A program made the translations under genes and the position numbers. A stretch of DNA of 64,000 nt from Hirudinaria manillensis (taxonomy: Eukaryota > Annelida > Clitellata > Hirudinida > Hirudinidae), in NCBI GenBank assembly GCA_034509925.1, contig CM067526.1, forward strand, positions 5,574,501 through 5,638,500. The letters are read 5' to 3'. The notes beneath the pieces were generated by a model. The model had not been told where the DNA came from and searched no databases. It worked only from the letters and a program-made list of their open reading frames with translations. This document shows positions 1-11,094 of the stretch, one piece after another; positions within the stretch are counted from its first letter, which is position 1, and each line of letters starts with the position of its first letter.

Positions 1-154
1 ATTAAACGAGAAATCGCAGTAAAAAATATTTCCCTTGCAATCCAGTGACTCCAAATTGGCTGAAATTCCGCACAGAATCTCACATTTCATGACCTCAAAT
101 TGACCGGAAGTCAGCGCCACAAATTCCTGCCTCACGACTTTAAAGGTGCATGAG

Positions 155-215
155 TATAATAATAAATAGTAATAGTAACAATACTACTAATAATAATAAC
201 AATAACAATAATAAA
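155..215. repeat. AAT/AAC microsatellite
   Basis: Interrupted trinucleotide run of AAT and AAC. Confidence 0.85.
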
Positions 216-552
216 TGTATATATATTACCAACAACAACATATTTAATAATAACAGTTGTTGCATCGTGACCACATGATTATTATTAGAAATTTAAAATA
301 TATTTTATAAATGTTATATGATAATTCTAATATTTGTTCTAATAATCCCCATATTAAAATAATTATCATCAGTTGTTATGTTACAACTGCAAAACATTGA
401 AATCCACAATAACATTTAAATCCTTTATTTTGAAATATTTTTTAATTAATTTTTAAAGCAATTAATTTTCTTGGCATTCACAAACTCCCCTCTGACTTCA
501 CTGCAACAGCAATCGTTTCATCTATTTGATGAATCCTCTTTTAAATAAAAAA

Positions 553-612
553 AATTATTATTATTTAATAATAACAATAACAATAATAATAATAATAATA
601 ACAATAATGACA
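553..612. repeat. AAT/AAC microsatellite
   Basis: Second interrupted AAT/AAC run. It gives rise to a spurious Ile/Thr-rich open frame. Confidence 0.85.
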
Positions 613-1470
613 ACAATCATTTCTCAAGAAACACTTGATTCATGCCGTGAGAAGACTCCAGATTTTGTACCAACAAAATATATTTGTTATATTTGTATAA
701 AAATTTATAAATGCAAAATGAAAATATTTGAAAATATATTATAATTAATATATATATTAAAATATAATATATTTGAAAATATATTATCTTTTATTAATTA
801 ATTAAATTGATAACATTTAAAAAATATTACGTGTTGGTAAAATAATTTAAATGCGTTTCAAGTTAAGGTCCTGGTTGTCCAATATTATGAACAAATTATA
901 TATCTAATAATAAATATTACCCCACCTATTTCATCCATTATTAATTATTAATAATAAATGTTGTATATATAATTACAATTCTAATAATATTACATATATT
1001 TATTTATTTATTTACTATGAATAATATAATATATTAATGTTCAACTAAATGGGTCTTCAGTCACTGAATGGATTTTTAAAGTAATTTAAAATCATTTCCT
1101 GCAATTAAAACCCATGAAATTCCACGTTCGGTTGTCACGAACAAAATTTGAAATAACTTTTAAAAATAAAGAAAAAATAATTGCAACCATTTTGCGATAT
1201 TAAAATAAAACATAAATATTGGAGTTTCTGTTAAAAATGACGATACGTAATTTTATTTATGAGTTTAATACAAACGAGGCCTTCAATAAATCACTTTATA
1301 ATAAGCGGAGGGAATATGAATTGACTCGAGTCATTGCATTTCGTGGTAAAAACATGTTATGAGATTGTAATTACGGTAAAATAATATTATGTAATTATAT
1401 CGTACATTATTATGTATTGTAATAAATTTATAATATTATTATGAAATGTCCAAATCATATTTTAAAATAA

Positions 1471-1531
1471 TCATCATAGTCATCGTCATCGTCGTCATCC
1501 TCATCTCTATCGTCTTCGTTGTCGTCATCAT
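1471..1531. repeat. TCA/TCG imperfect microsatellite
   Basis: About 60 bp of TCA, TCG and TCC triplets. Confidence 0.85.
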
Positions 1532-1637
1532 TACGTTCCTTGTAGATTCTATTCCCTCCCTTATCTTCAGTTTTTTCGGGTTTTTCATATCAAAAAGTTA
1601 ATTAATGATAACAAAAAGTTCAAATTATGTTGTGACT

Positions 1638-1717
1638 ATGATCATAATGATGATGAAGATGATTATGTTGAAAACAGGTGATGGTGATGACAATGATGTT
1701 ATTATTATTATTATTAT
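1638..1717. repeat. GAT then ATT microsatellite
   Basis: Degenerate GAT triplets pass into a purer ATT run at about 1698-1717. Confidence 0.75.
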
Positions 1718-2660
1718 CAAATAAATATAAAATTATTATGTAATATTATTAATATTAATAAAGTATTAATATCAGACCAACTGGCATTCAATAAGTATCA
1801 ATTTCAATAAGTAACTTGCAGTTAATCTTTTTAAATCAAAGATTAAAAGTCCGATGACGTAAGAAATGGAGTCCCAGGGGAACACACGAGTCTTTTGTCA
1901 GATGAAATATTGGCAACACCTGCTTCACAAAAAAAAACCCTTTGAGTAATTGCAAGCCTTTTCTTGGATTTTCCTGAGTCAATTTCTGAATTATTTCCTC
2001 TAAATTGTTTATTTAATCATGATTTCTGTGACGTCGGCAGATTTTAAAGCATCATTTCTTTAATTTTAGGAAATAAATCGTAAATTTCGATTGGAGGTTC
2101 ATTGGGAAGTAAATTAGTTCCGGAATCCCACTTTGATCGTAAAGTTCGGTTGACTTGTTCCTCCATGGTTTCCAAGGAAACACGTGTAGCGGGCACCTCT
2201 TTGGACCCCCAAAGGCGAGAGGAAAATGATTTTCGTGCTTTTCAAATGTTTTTAAAAAAATTTCTTCCATGATTTTTAAAATGAAATAGGATCTTTTAAA
2301 AAAATATTAAATATAATTCTAAAATTTATTAAAAATCCATTAAATTCTAAAATCTATTAAGTCGCAGATGCCAAAGCAATTTCTAAAATTAAAAGTCCGC
2401 ACAGAAATTTGTCAAAAAATCGATTAAAATACAACAATGGTATCCATTCCAATTTCGTTTTAACTCCGAAAGCTTTTTAGCGGGGATTGAAATGAATGCC
2501 GAACGATCGAAGAGGTTATGCTAATTAGATATCCTCATTAGCATGCTAATTAGTTGATTAATATTCTGCAGTCATTTTCACGCATGAGGCAATCACACGA
2601 TTGAAGTATATATGATGGTTCAAAGTGGTTTTTCCATTAAACGAAACCCAGTACAAATGG

Positions 2661-2762
2661 AATAATAGTATTAATAATTACTGCTATTATTATTATTTCA
2701 TAAATAATAATATTATAATATTATAAATATATAATAATATATAATATTATTAATATTAATGT
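2661..2762. repeat. AT-only low-complexity tract
   Basis: Almost pure A/T with ATT, ATA and TAATAT motifs. Confidence 0.85.
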
Positions 2763-3107
2763 GCCATGGCAGTGGCATCGGATAACGCTGACTTAAATAC
2801 ATGCTTCAATAATCGCAAATCGTGATCAATAATCGTGACACTCCAGGCATCCACCCGCGTAAGAAAATAAATTCCTAATCAACGGAATCATGGTCAGCCA
2901 CCGTCACCTCTCTGATCGTGAACTGAAGAGGAACAATCAAAGAGGTGGTTTTGGAGAGATTTGGGGTCTCAAGCAATTACTCAAAGGTTCATCCAACAAA
3001 AACTTTGGAGGCAATTTTATTATTTTATTTTTACGTCTGGAATAGAAGGAAAAAGTAGAACTGAACTGAATGACATTCTTGAATGTGAGAAGTGAATCTT
3101 CGGAATA

Positions 3108-3160
3108 AAATATAATATATAAAATATAATATATAATATAATAATATATAATACATGTAA
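3108..3160. repeat. ATAATAT low-complexity tract
   Basis: Tandem AATAT/ATAAT motifs. Confidence 0.8.
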
Positions 3161-3330
3161 TATGCAATTATGTCCTCTTTTCTGTGGTCTGACGCGAGTT
3201 AAAGTATTAACGATTACGATTCTGAACTGACCACTTTTTAGACTATTTGGTTGGTCTCATAAAAAGGAAAAAAATAATTATAATAACTCATAACCAATTA
3301 GTTGAACGTCAAGTTCAAAGGAATAGGTGA

Positions 3331-3385
3331 CTTATTTATTTATTTATATTTATTTATTTAATTGTTTATTTATTCTTATTTATTA
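3331..3385. repeat. TTTA microsatellite
   Basis: Interrupted tetranucleotide TTTA run. Confidence 0.85.
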
Positions 3386-3725
3386 TGCTGTTTGAATTCA
3401 TCCCTTATTAATTTAATTTAATTAATTAGTAATCAAGTATAATATTCGTGTCACCGCATCATCAATGGCAGTTAAATGGCATCATTATTCGTTGTTCATT
3501 AAAATTGAATTGCTAACAAATGATCATTCCGTCCAACCAAAATAATTGCCGAAAAAACCTCATTGTACGTGATTTTAAAGCTTTAAAAATATTTTATTCC
3601 AATTTTCTTTTACACCACAAAGACCTAAAAAATCCTGTGAATTCACTGAGATATGAAATGCAGTGGAACACCGCATGAAGCAGACCATTACGAACACGAT
3701 TCTCGCAAAGGTTTTTCACGTTTTT

Positions 3726-3787
3726 TATTGTTGTGGTTGTTGTCGTCATCGTCTTCGTCGTCGTCGTAGCGTTGTTGCTGTTGTTGC
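3726..3787. repeat. GTT/GTC microsatellite
   Basis: GTT, GTC and TTC triplets. On the minus strand they read as a Thr/Asn-rich run inside a spurious ORF. Confidence 0.85.
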
Positions 3788-6251
3788 AAAAGAAATCCCG
3801 CCATCGTTGCATGAACATAAACAATAGGGAGGAAGGACTTCTGTTGAGATCAAGATGAATGGAAGCCATGCAGCAGGTGTCTGCATTGAGGCGGAAATAA
3901 ATTTAAATCTTTTAATTTCTTAAAAAAAGAAAAAAAAGAAAAAACTGTTTTTTCCTCTCCTTGAATCGATGGACGTTGCAGATTGAAGCATTAAAACCGC
4001 TCCGAAGATACCTTTTGGGAGCTTCCATTACAAGTGAATAATGACAGATAAAAGCACTGTTTGGACGGGGAAATGAGGACGAGTTGAAAATCATTTGAAA
4101 GCAGCTTCGACCGAGCAGAAAGAGGCGGTTGTCTTTCATGAAAGACTTTCATTGTTTGCTGCAAAATGTAAAAAAGAACACAAAAAAAAACGAAAACAAC
4201 AGAAAAATGACGGCTCTCCTTTTTTTGTGCCTTGCTTAGGAATCAATTTGGTTCGATCGATTCCGTGAAAGAAAACTTGTTGTTGCGTTCTTTTGTCCAT
4301 CACAAAATCACCGGAATTCCTTGCACGATTGGATGAAAAATATTGCTGCGGTTCGGGGTGTTTATGCGTCATCAAGTAATTCAATTCATCACGTGATGAT
4401 GTCACGTCGATGACGTAGGCATTCATCTTTCGCTTGCAGTTGAAAATCTGCACGAGTTGCTTAGTAGTGATTGCGTTATGTTGAGGAGGAAAATCAGGAA
4501 ATTCATTTTAGGTTCGAATTCATTTTGATTTTAACGGAAAGCTAAAGTTTAGATTGTAAACAAAGTTTGACGTCTTTTAAGTTCCAAAGGCTTATATCAT
4601 TGGAGACAATATTATCGATTTAAAGAAATCATAATTAAGTCCATTAAACATTTGGACTGCCAAATCATCGCTTTTGTAAAGATTTCAATCAGACGTTCAG
4701 ACACTTGCAAATGTAATTTCAAACAAGAAGAACGACAAATAGTACTATTTATTAGTCTCAATAAAACCAGGTATCACGAAATAAATGGTGTAAACGAAAT
4801 TGCTAATTTGCTGAAGACGCGAGGGAGACATTAATGAATGAATGAAATGAAAATGAGTGCAGATTAAGGAGAAGTGCAGACTCAAATGGTCTCAAAAGAT
4901 TAGCGAAACAACTTTTATGCAATCGAAAGCACAACACCGCTGACAAGAGCAACATTTATTTTTCCCCTTTTTTTTTTTTGCAACACGAATGTCCTGACAT
5001 TTTCTCGTTCAATTTCGAGTTTCTCGCGATTTTCCAACGTCAGGGGGCCCCATTTTTGTTAAATTATTTTATTTTTGTTTTTCTCTGGGTTTGTGGTGTC
5101 GAACGAAAATGTTGCTAAAAATCAACGGCAACAAATTGGAAACTGTCAGCGAGGAAAGCATCCGTTCAGAACCAACTGGGCACAATTTTCCTTCGCAAAT
5201 TGTGTTTTATATTCGACGTTTTACTTTCGTTACGCAACGAATTATGATTCATTTCTCGACTCTTTTCGATGGACTCTTACGAGTTCTTGACTTAAATTCA
5301 ACGCATTAATTTGTATCTTCAGCTCTTTCCGAAGAAATTTTCAAAGTGGGGTTCTTAAACAAATTATTTTTGCACCATTAAGAACGGAATGAAAAACAAG
5401 TCTGGAGTAAAATATCATCGGCACAAATTGAAACCGATTAAAAATTATAACTAACACAAATTGCAGCCGATATAAATGATAAGTTTACGAAAAACTACAA
5501 TCTCAACACGTACACGGAAGTCAATTTTTATCCTTTTATAGGCCCTTCATGTTGTTTCGAAGCATTTCAAGTCCACAGCCAGTGAATCATTATTTGTAGA
5601 CTCAGAATCTCAAAGCCAAAAGGCTGTTCTTGTGACCGTTCATCAGTTCCATCGCTATTTCCACCGGCGTCGGAGTGTAACGGGTGATGGTTCACGGTGC
5701 ACACTCCTTCCAAGTAGAACAACGGCTGTGCATAAATCCGTTCGAGTAAATTGTCTTTCGTCAGGCGATGGACGCAGTTTTCGTTTTATTCTTTTTGGAC
5801 GGAAAATTAGAGAAAAGGGGGAGGAATTCTTTTTAATGAATTTCAAACAACTTTGAGAGCTACCAACATGAATATATAACGGCACTAAAATAATGTTTAA
5901 CCTTAGTTAAATATTAATTAGTTATTAAATAATAGATAAAAATTAAATTAATAAATTCATATTATTTATGAATAATCTGTGTAAACGATGTGACGAATTG
6001 TTTCATAAGATTCATTCAGGGGAATTGGCTCGACATCGTGGGTGATCATCAAAATCAAGCAATCATTTTCAGAGATTTTTATCAATATTTTCTCAAATAA
6101 ATTTTTTTATGACGACTTAAAATGTCTTCAAATTCAAGGTTTGTTCGTAATTTCCAAATATTTCTCAGGGTCATCAGATGTTTCACACAAACTTTCCACA
6201 GGAAACACTTAATCAACTATTATTAACTATTAACAATAATTATAAATAATA

Positions 6252-6273
6252 TATTTATTTATTTATTTATTTA
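6252..6273. repeat. TTTA microsatellite
   Basis: About five copies of TTTA. Confidence 0.85.
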
Positions 6274-7215
6274 ATATAGAAGTTATATTATAAATTAAAT
6301 TACAACGCATAAGTACATTAAATATATTTGTTATGACAAAGGTGTAATCAAAGGTATAATTAGATTACATTACAGAAATTCCTAACTCGTTTCTTTCACT
6401 TAATAAATAATGAATTTATTATTAATTAAATTAATTTAATTAAATTATTATTGCATATTGTTCACCCAAACGAAAAAAAAAACACATTAATTTATGAAAT
6501 GAAACTCAGAAAAGTTAATAGTTTGTTCTTTCTTCACAAAAGATGAAAAGATTGGATTATCACGACCAGAAGTAGGTATTAAATGCTTCGTTTTTATTGA
6601 AAGAAAGTCGTTTCGTGTGGTTTTAAAGAGGGGTTTGAAGAAAGGAAGCCACAATTGTTTTCTTTTTGAGCCCCTCACAAAAGTGAGAGATATACAAGTT
6701 CATATCTGACGTGGATTATTTTTTTTTGTAGCTGGCCACTTTGGTCCGATTGAATTAGATTTTTAATCTCTAGGCTCGATTTCATTATCAATAAAGAAAA
6801 TAGATCGGATGACGTCGCATACATTTAGACGTATAAAGCGTTTCAGATCATACGACAATAAAATGACTCGGGTATTTGTGTAGAACGGCGTAATAATTGT
6901 AATAATCATATTTTCTCTACAAAGCATCATAATAATCATTCATTTGTTCACTGCAAAGCATGGAACATAGCTCCTCGAAACTTCAAGAAAAGCTTACCAA
7001 ATTAATGTTCCATTGCGACTAAAAACTTAGAATTTCTTCTTAGTGTTCGTTAAAAACATGAAACAAATATTCTGCTAAGCCACTGGATGTACAATTAAAA
7101 TGATCGATGAATTCCAGCAAAAGACAGAATAGGGGTCGACCATTTGGTGGAGAGAAGCAAAAGTTCAAGAAAACGAAAAAAGAAAATAATTCCAAGGAAA
7201 AGAAAAACCTAGTCT

Positions 7216-7256
7216 GAAAGAATTAAGCACGAAAGAATTAAGCACTGTGAAAGAAT
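7216..7256. repeat. 15-bp tandem repeat, about 2.7 copies
   Basis: GAAAGAATTAAGCAC occurs at 7216-7230 and again directly after it at 7231-7245. A partial third copy starts at 7249. Confidence 0.8.
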
Positions 7257-7303
7257 AAAATGCTCGAAGTTGTTAACAGGACGTTGCAGCATTTGTTGTC
7301 CTC

Positions 7304-7436
7304 GATTGAAACAAGAATTTCATTTGAAATGATTGCAAGTGGTTGAAACAAGCATTTCACTGGAATGGATTGCAAATGGTTGAAACAAGAGCTTCATTCG
7401 AATGGATTGCAATTGATTGAAACAATCGTTTCCTTT
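7304..7436. repeat. 37-bp minisatellite, about 3.6 copies
   Basis: Copies start at 7304, 7341, 7378 and 7415, exactly 37 bp apart. Each begins G(A/G)TTGAAACAA and carries TTCA..GGAATGGATTGCAA further on. Copies differ by several substitutions, so the repeat is not recent. It lies just downstream of the minus-strand Ig exon and would fall in that gene's intron. Confidence 0.85.
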
Positions 7437-7519
7437 ACCCATTTTTCAACTGCTCAGCAAACCAACCCCTGAAAGACTTGAAAAGGCCACAAAAGTGAGG
7501 CCTGAAAGAAAGCACTCAC

Positions 7520-7699
7520 CGTTTTGTCGCCCAAATTGTCGACTCTGCACTTCAAAGTTGCTCGTTCACCGACGGAGACGACAATCGTTTTCTGTTCGCT
7601 GAATTCTTGGAACGACGGCTGTTGCGTCATCGACTGAGACGATGCAAAGATTGATGACGTCACCAGGAGGTTGAGGAGGATGCCCACAGGGTGACTCAC
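7520..7699 (-). CDS. Immunoglobulin-domain exon, Dpr-like (partial)
   Basis: Read on the minus strand, the exon encodes a hydrophobic stretch (GILLNLLVTSSIFA) that resembles a signal peptide, then a V-type Ig beginning with TIVVSVGERATLKCRVDNLG. It ends in GDKT at a strong donor, ACG|GTGAGT (GT at 7519-7518). The pattern VxVGExAxLxCRVxNLGDKT matches the start of the first Ig domain of Dpr-like neuronal cell-surface proteins, where the next exon would supply SWIR. The cysteine in LKCRV would be the first of the domain disulphide. No in-frame ATG precedes the hydrophobic stretch: the frame opens after a TAA at 7721-7723 and the only ATG is at 7630. The start Met and part of the leader therefore probably come from an upstream exon, and the 5' limit given is approximate. 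I found no following exon in the window, so the gene probably continues past base 1. Other Ig families such as lachesin or DIP are possible. Confidence 0.55.
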
Positions 7700-9042
7700 G
7701 GGCGCCGAACCTTCGGGGCATTAATCGGTCGCTAATGACATTCATTTATCTCTTTATAATTATTAACGGATAATTTAATTATTATTAGATATTATAATTG
7801 TTAATGCTAATTTAATGTTAATATTAATGGTTGTGCACAGGCGGAAGGTTGTAAATTAAAGCCAGACTTTAAGTTGACCGTTATATTTCATTGTTTGCTC
7901 GTGTTTTTTTTTTTTTTGTTAGTGGAAAAAAAAAGTTTTAACGATGAAATAAATAGTCTCTAAATCTACTCGAAGTCGTCCGCTTAGTCGGAGGATTTCA
8001 ATTTTCATTTTGAGTTTCCGAAGTGTTTATAGCTACCAATACCTGCAACCTTTTTTGATTGTGCGCTGGAGGGGGGGGTTAAATGGCTTTAAGAATGAAA
8101 GCAGTGAAAAGAAGGCTTCGAGTTATTTCTTAATGTTTTACTCCACTTTGTTTGTTAATTTTCTTTTCTTTCCTCTTCCTCCAAATTCAATTATGCGAAG
8201 AAAATTCGATGAATGAAGCAAAAAAAAAAACAAACAAACAAAACAGTGCCATACAATTTGAGGTAATGAAATAATTTTTGTTTTTGTGCTCTTGGGCTGT
8301 CCGAACGTTCAAATCATTCGAATTTATGTTTTACGTCATCTTGCATTTGATCAAATTAAGTAGTTTCAGTTGTTATCGTATTTGTTTACATCAACGAAAT
8401 CGTTTTTTGCTTGAAATAAAAATCCTTGCAATTTGGAATATTGTACGAGTATGATAAAGAGGCCGTAATCAAAGCCGGATGAACTTGTGAAATACAAAAA
8501 ATACGAGGTTCGTAGCATTTCATCGGAATGTGAAGCCATTAACTAATAATAAATTAACTTGAAATGTAAACATTAAATATGCATTAAATAAATAAATTAA
8601 AAATAAATTTAATTTTTCTAGAGAATTTTTGAACGGTCATTCGACTCACCTCCGAAAACGTTCAACTTCCTTCTAGCATTCATCCTGCATGACTTCAAAT
8701 TGGCTGATGATCTCTCAGAATCTCTTTGTGAAGGTAAATATTTTTTAAAAAAAGTCATACTTTCATAATTTTTTTTGTCAGCAAACGAAAAACTAAAAAA
8801 TAAACATTGTTAACGTTTTCTTAACGTTAAATGAGATCTTTCGAGGAGTGGTTTCTTTCAAGTGCCACGTTTTCTTTATCTGAAAGTAAACTGGAGAGTT
8901 CTAGAATCATTATCAGATATTGAAATAATTCGTATTTTAAAAGAAATAATTAAGTATGTTAACAACGCAGCCTGATAATGCTGCTTCAGCACTATACCAG
9001 CAATGCCATCTGGAATTTATTGCTAGAATCAGTAAGTCATTA

Positions 9043-9096
9043 GTCAATCATTCAATCAATCGGTTAATAAATCAATCAATCAATCAGATTCAATCA
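9043..9096. repeat. TCAA microsatellite
   Basis: Interrupted TCAA/ATCA tetranucleotide run. Confidence 0.75.
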
Positions 9097-9384
9097 TCCT
9101 AAATGTCCTTGCAATGTTGAATCGTGGTTCGAAATCTCCTCTCGACTATCCATTCCATTGGATTCTTCATCAAATAATGCTTCCAATATCTTTAGATTGT
9201 GTGGTGTCGTTATAGCGTGGTGTTGTTGAAGGAATGCGCTAAACATGTCATTAGATGAGTTGCCTAGCAATTCTAGCTAGCATTTTATGATAACCTTTCG
9301 TTTAGCGATCAAATTAAGTTATCAAGAGATGTTTTATTCTCTTCTATTGAACTTGCTCTGGCGTTGGTATGATTGTATAACTGG

Positions 9385-9500
9385 ATGTTGGTCTGTATGC
9401 CAGTGCATCTGGTAGCGTTTCTAAGACATGATTAGACGTGCATGTCTTCGACGATGGCGGCTTTGATTCAAGTCCCGTGTTGGGAACAGTGTCTTTATCG
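9385..9500 (+). mobile_element. Possible tRNA-derived SINE fragment
   Basis: GATTCAAGTCC at 9465-9475 resembles a polymerase III B box. It lies about 55 bp after CTGGTAGCG, which could be a decayed A box. Between them is an 8-bp perfect inverted repeat, AAGACATG / CATGTCTT, with a 10-nt loop (9423-9448), in the place of an anticodon arm. No cloverleaf can be drawn, and no tail or target-site duplication was found. A chance match is possible. Confidence 0.25.
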
Positions 9501-10161
9501 CTTGCTTATGCATCTAACATAGGTAAAGGACAAAAGTACTCTGAAAATATCTGTAATTAACGTTTTATTTACGTCTTATTAGACGACTGCAAATGACCAT
9601 GTCTTTAAGTATTTTATTTGATGTTAAAGATGAGATAAATAGATGAAATTATAAAATACTTAAACCTTTTCGAACATGCATGTTAAAATGCATTACTTTT
9701 CATAAATAATAAGAGAGGGGACACGATCAGACTCTCACATAGTTAGTCAAATACGAATGCTTTTATATAAATAATTAGATATTCAAGAAATAATATTGAA
9801 AAAATCCAGGGGTCCGCAAGCTATTAAGTTTAAAAGCAAGTTTATTGGGATAACTGAATGTTGTGGTAGGATTTGGCAATATTTGTATGCAAACATTTAT
9901 GTAACAACAGATTTATGTCAGTGTCATCCATTAGTTTGAGTGAAAAATAAATAATTTTAATTTTAATTTTATGAATGAATTCGAAAATGTTTAAATGATT
10001 TTTTATTTATTTCTGGGAAACATTGAAGTCCTTAATTTGAAATATGGACAGTAATAATTATTTTTATGAATATCCTGACCAAATGATTATAATGACATTT
10101 ACATTCATTTTAGATCGCTGAGCAAATTAAGAGCGATTCGATTGATCACATTCATTTCCTC

Positions 10162-10401
10162 ATGTTACTCTATTCCTCAGTTCATTGCCGTTCAGTTAAA
10201 TCAACTGTTGAGTCCACAAGCGGAAAAAAGAAAACATTCTTCACAATCTCAACTGATGATAAAATATACATCAACATCTCCTGGCCGCGACGCTCCGTGG
10301 AACAAAAATTGTTCGTAGATGAACTGCTTACCGAACTCCGAAAGTCCACAATTAAGCGCCATTATTTTCGATTCATTGTAAGAAAACACAAAAACACTTA
10401 G
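10162..10401 (+). CDS. Hypothetical ORF, 79 residues
   Basis: An ATG-to-TAG frame of 79 codons in otherwise stop-rich DNA, with mixed composition (basic, KKK near residue 24, and an amphipathic segment VEQKLFVDELLTELRKS). The inner part is also bounded by splice-like signals: TTCCTCAG ending at 10180 and a donor, ATT|GTAAGA, at 10377/10378. It could therefore be an internal exon of 197 bp. I do not recognise the product and chance is a real alternative. Confidence 0.2.
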   Translation: MLLYSSVHCRSVKSTVESTSGKKKTFFTISTDDKIYINISWPRRSVEQKLFVDELLTELRKSTIKRHYFRFIVRKHKNT

Positions 10402-10625
10402 CCCTAATGCTATGATCTCGTGATGTCTATATAAACTAATTTGTGCTTATATGCTAAGTACTAACATAAAAGATTGGAAATAGTTGAAGACAATAATAAA
10501 TAAAATAAATTAATACTTAATATTCCAAAAGGAAAAAGGAAGTTATCAGTCGTTAAGACAAGCGACGAGATTTAAACAAACTAAATAATTGTATTGATTT
10601 CACAAAAAAAATAAAATAAAATAAA

Positions 10626-10695
10626 ACTTACTTATAAACAGCGAAGCAAACGCTCAGAAACACTGAAATTGACGAAAGATCCCTGACTATATATA
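10626..10695 (-). promoter_or_regulatory. Candidate minus-strand core promoter and short leader exon
   Basis: On the minus strand TATATATAG (10695-10687) is followed about 31 nt later by TTTCAGTG, which contains the arthropod-type initiator TCAGT (start near 10664). Another 33 nt on is a consensus donor, AA|GTAAGT (GT at 10631-10630). The TATA-initiator spacing is right for a Pol II promoter. It points towards the Ig exon at 7.6 kb and could serve that gene, but no transcript evidence is available. Confidence 0.22.
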
Positions 10696-10910
10696 CTCAT
10701 CTCTCAACTTTTCCATATCTCATTTTCACGCCTGACGAATCAAAATATAAAAACCAATGATTTTTCCAAATTACAAAAATAAATAATATCTATATATTTA
10801 ATGTAAACAACAATAAAAAAATAAATGAAATCCAGTACAAGCGATGCATAAAGAGATTAAAAACTCGCCAAAAATGAAAAATACTAGGAATCAATATGTG
10901 TAAATCAATT

Positions 10911-10918
10911 GGAAATTG
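10911..10918. repeat. Left copy of 8-bp direct repeat flanking the tRNA array
   Basis: GGAAATTG ends on the first base of the tRNA-Thr remnant. The identical 8-mer is at 54931-54938, two bases beyond the other end of the array. This is the arrangement expected of a target-site duplication. See the array entry. Confidence 0.6.
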
Positions 10919-10939
10919 GTTCGAATCCCACTGGAGCCT
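10918..10939 (+). pseudogene. 22-nt 3' remnant of tRNA-Thr at the left array end
   Basis: Matches positions 53 to 74 of the tRNA-Thr copies exactly: from GGTTCGAATCC (the B box) through the 3' acceptor strand and discriminator T. Everything 5' of the B box is absent and replaced by unique AT-rich DNA. The normal downstream spacer follows. Confidence 0.85.
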
Positions 10940-11010
10940 ACTGGGTAACGGAGGTTTTGCCTGGACGATCGCCCTCCGACGAAAAAATTCGAGAGATCGC
11001 AAAACCCGTT

Positions 11011-11094
11011 TGTCAGGAGTGGGATTTCAACCCACGCCTGGAGAACCAGACTGCGACCTGAACGCAGCGCCTTGGACCGCTCGGCCATCCTGAC
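11011..11094 (-). tRNA. trnL-CAG: tRNA-Leu(CAG), edge copy 0, probably defective
   Basis: As the other tRNA-Leu copies except for C at 11028 where the others have G. This changes the invariant C56 of the T-loop to G, breaking the B box (GGTTGAAATCC) and the G19-C56 tertiary pair. It is the outermost copy and its following spacer also carries a private change (ctagCcaaag). Confidence 0.65.

Larger units (their letters stand above)
1..7303. other. AT-rich non-coding DNA
   Basis: No gene is recognised here. The stretch is AT-rich with many microsatellites, listed separately. The open frames are short, many begin at non-ATG codons, and they are biased by simple repeats. If the Ig-domain exon at 7520-7699 belongs to a long gene, part or all of this stretch may be its intron, because that gene would continue towards base 1. 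Confidence 0.6.

Noticed and set aside
3594-3869. 91-residue minus-strand ORF
   Set aside because: Its open frame comes from the GTT/GTC microsatellite, which reads as Asn and Thr runs; no domain is seen.
4136-4453. 105-residue minus-strand ORF
   Set aside because: No recognisable motif or splice context, and adjoining A/T runs; treated as chance.
5632-5885. Overlapping ORFs on both strands near 5.7 kb
   Set aside because: Locally higher GC lengthens frames on both strands; neither product resembles a known family and neither fits the Ig gene.
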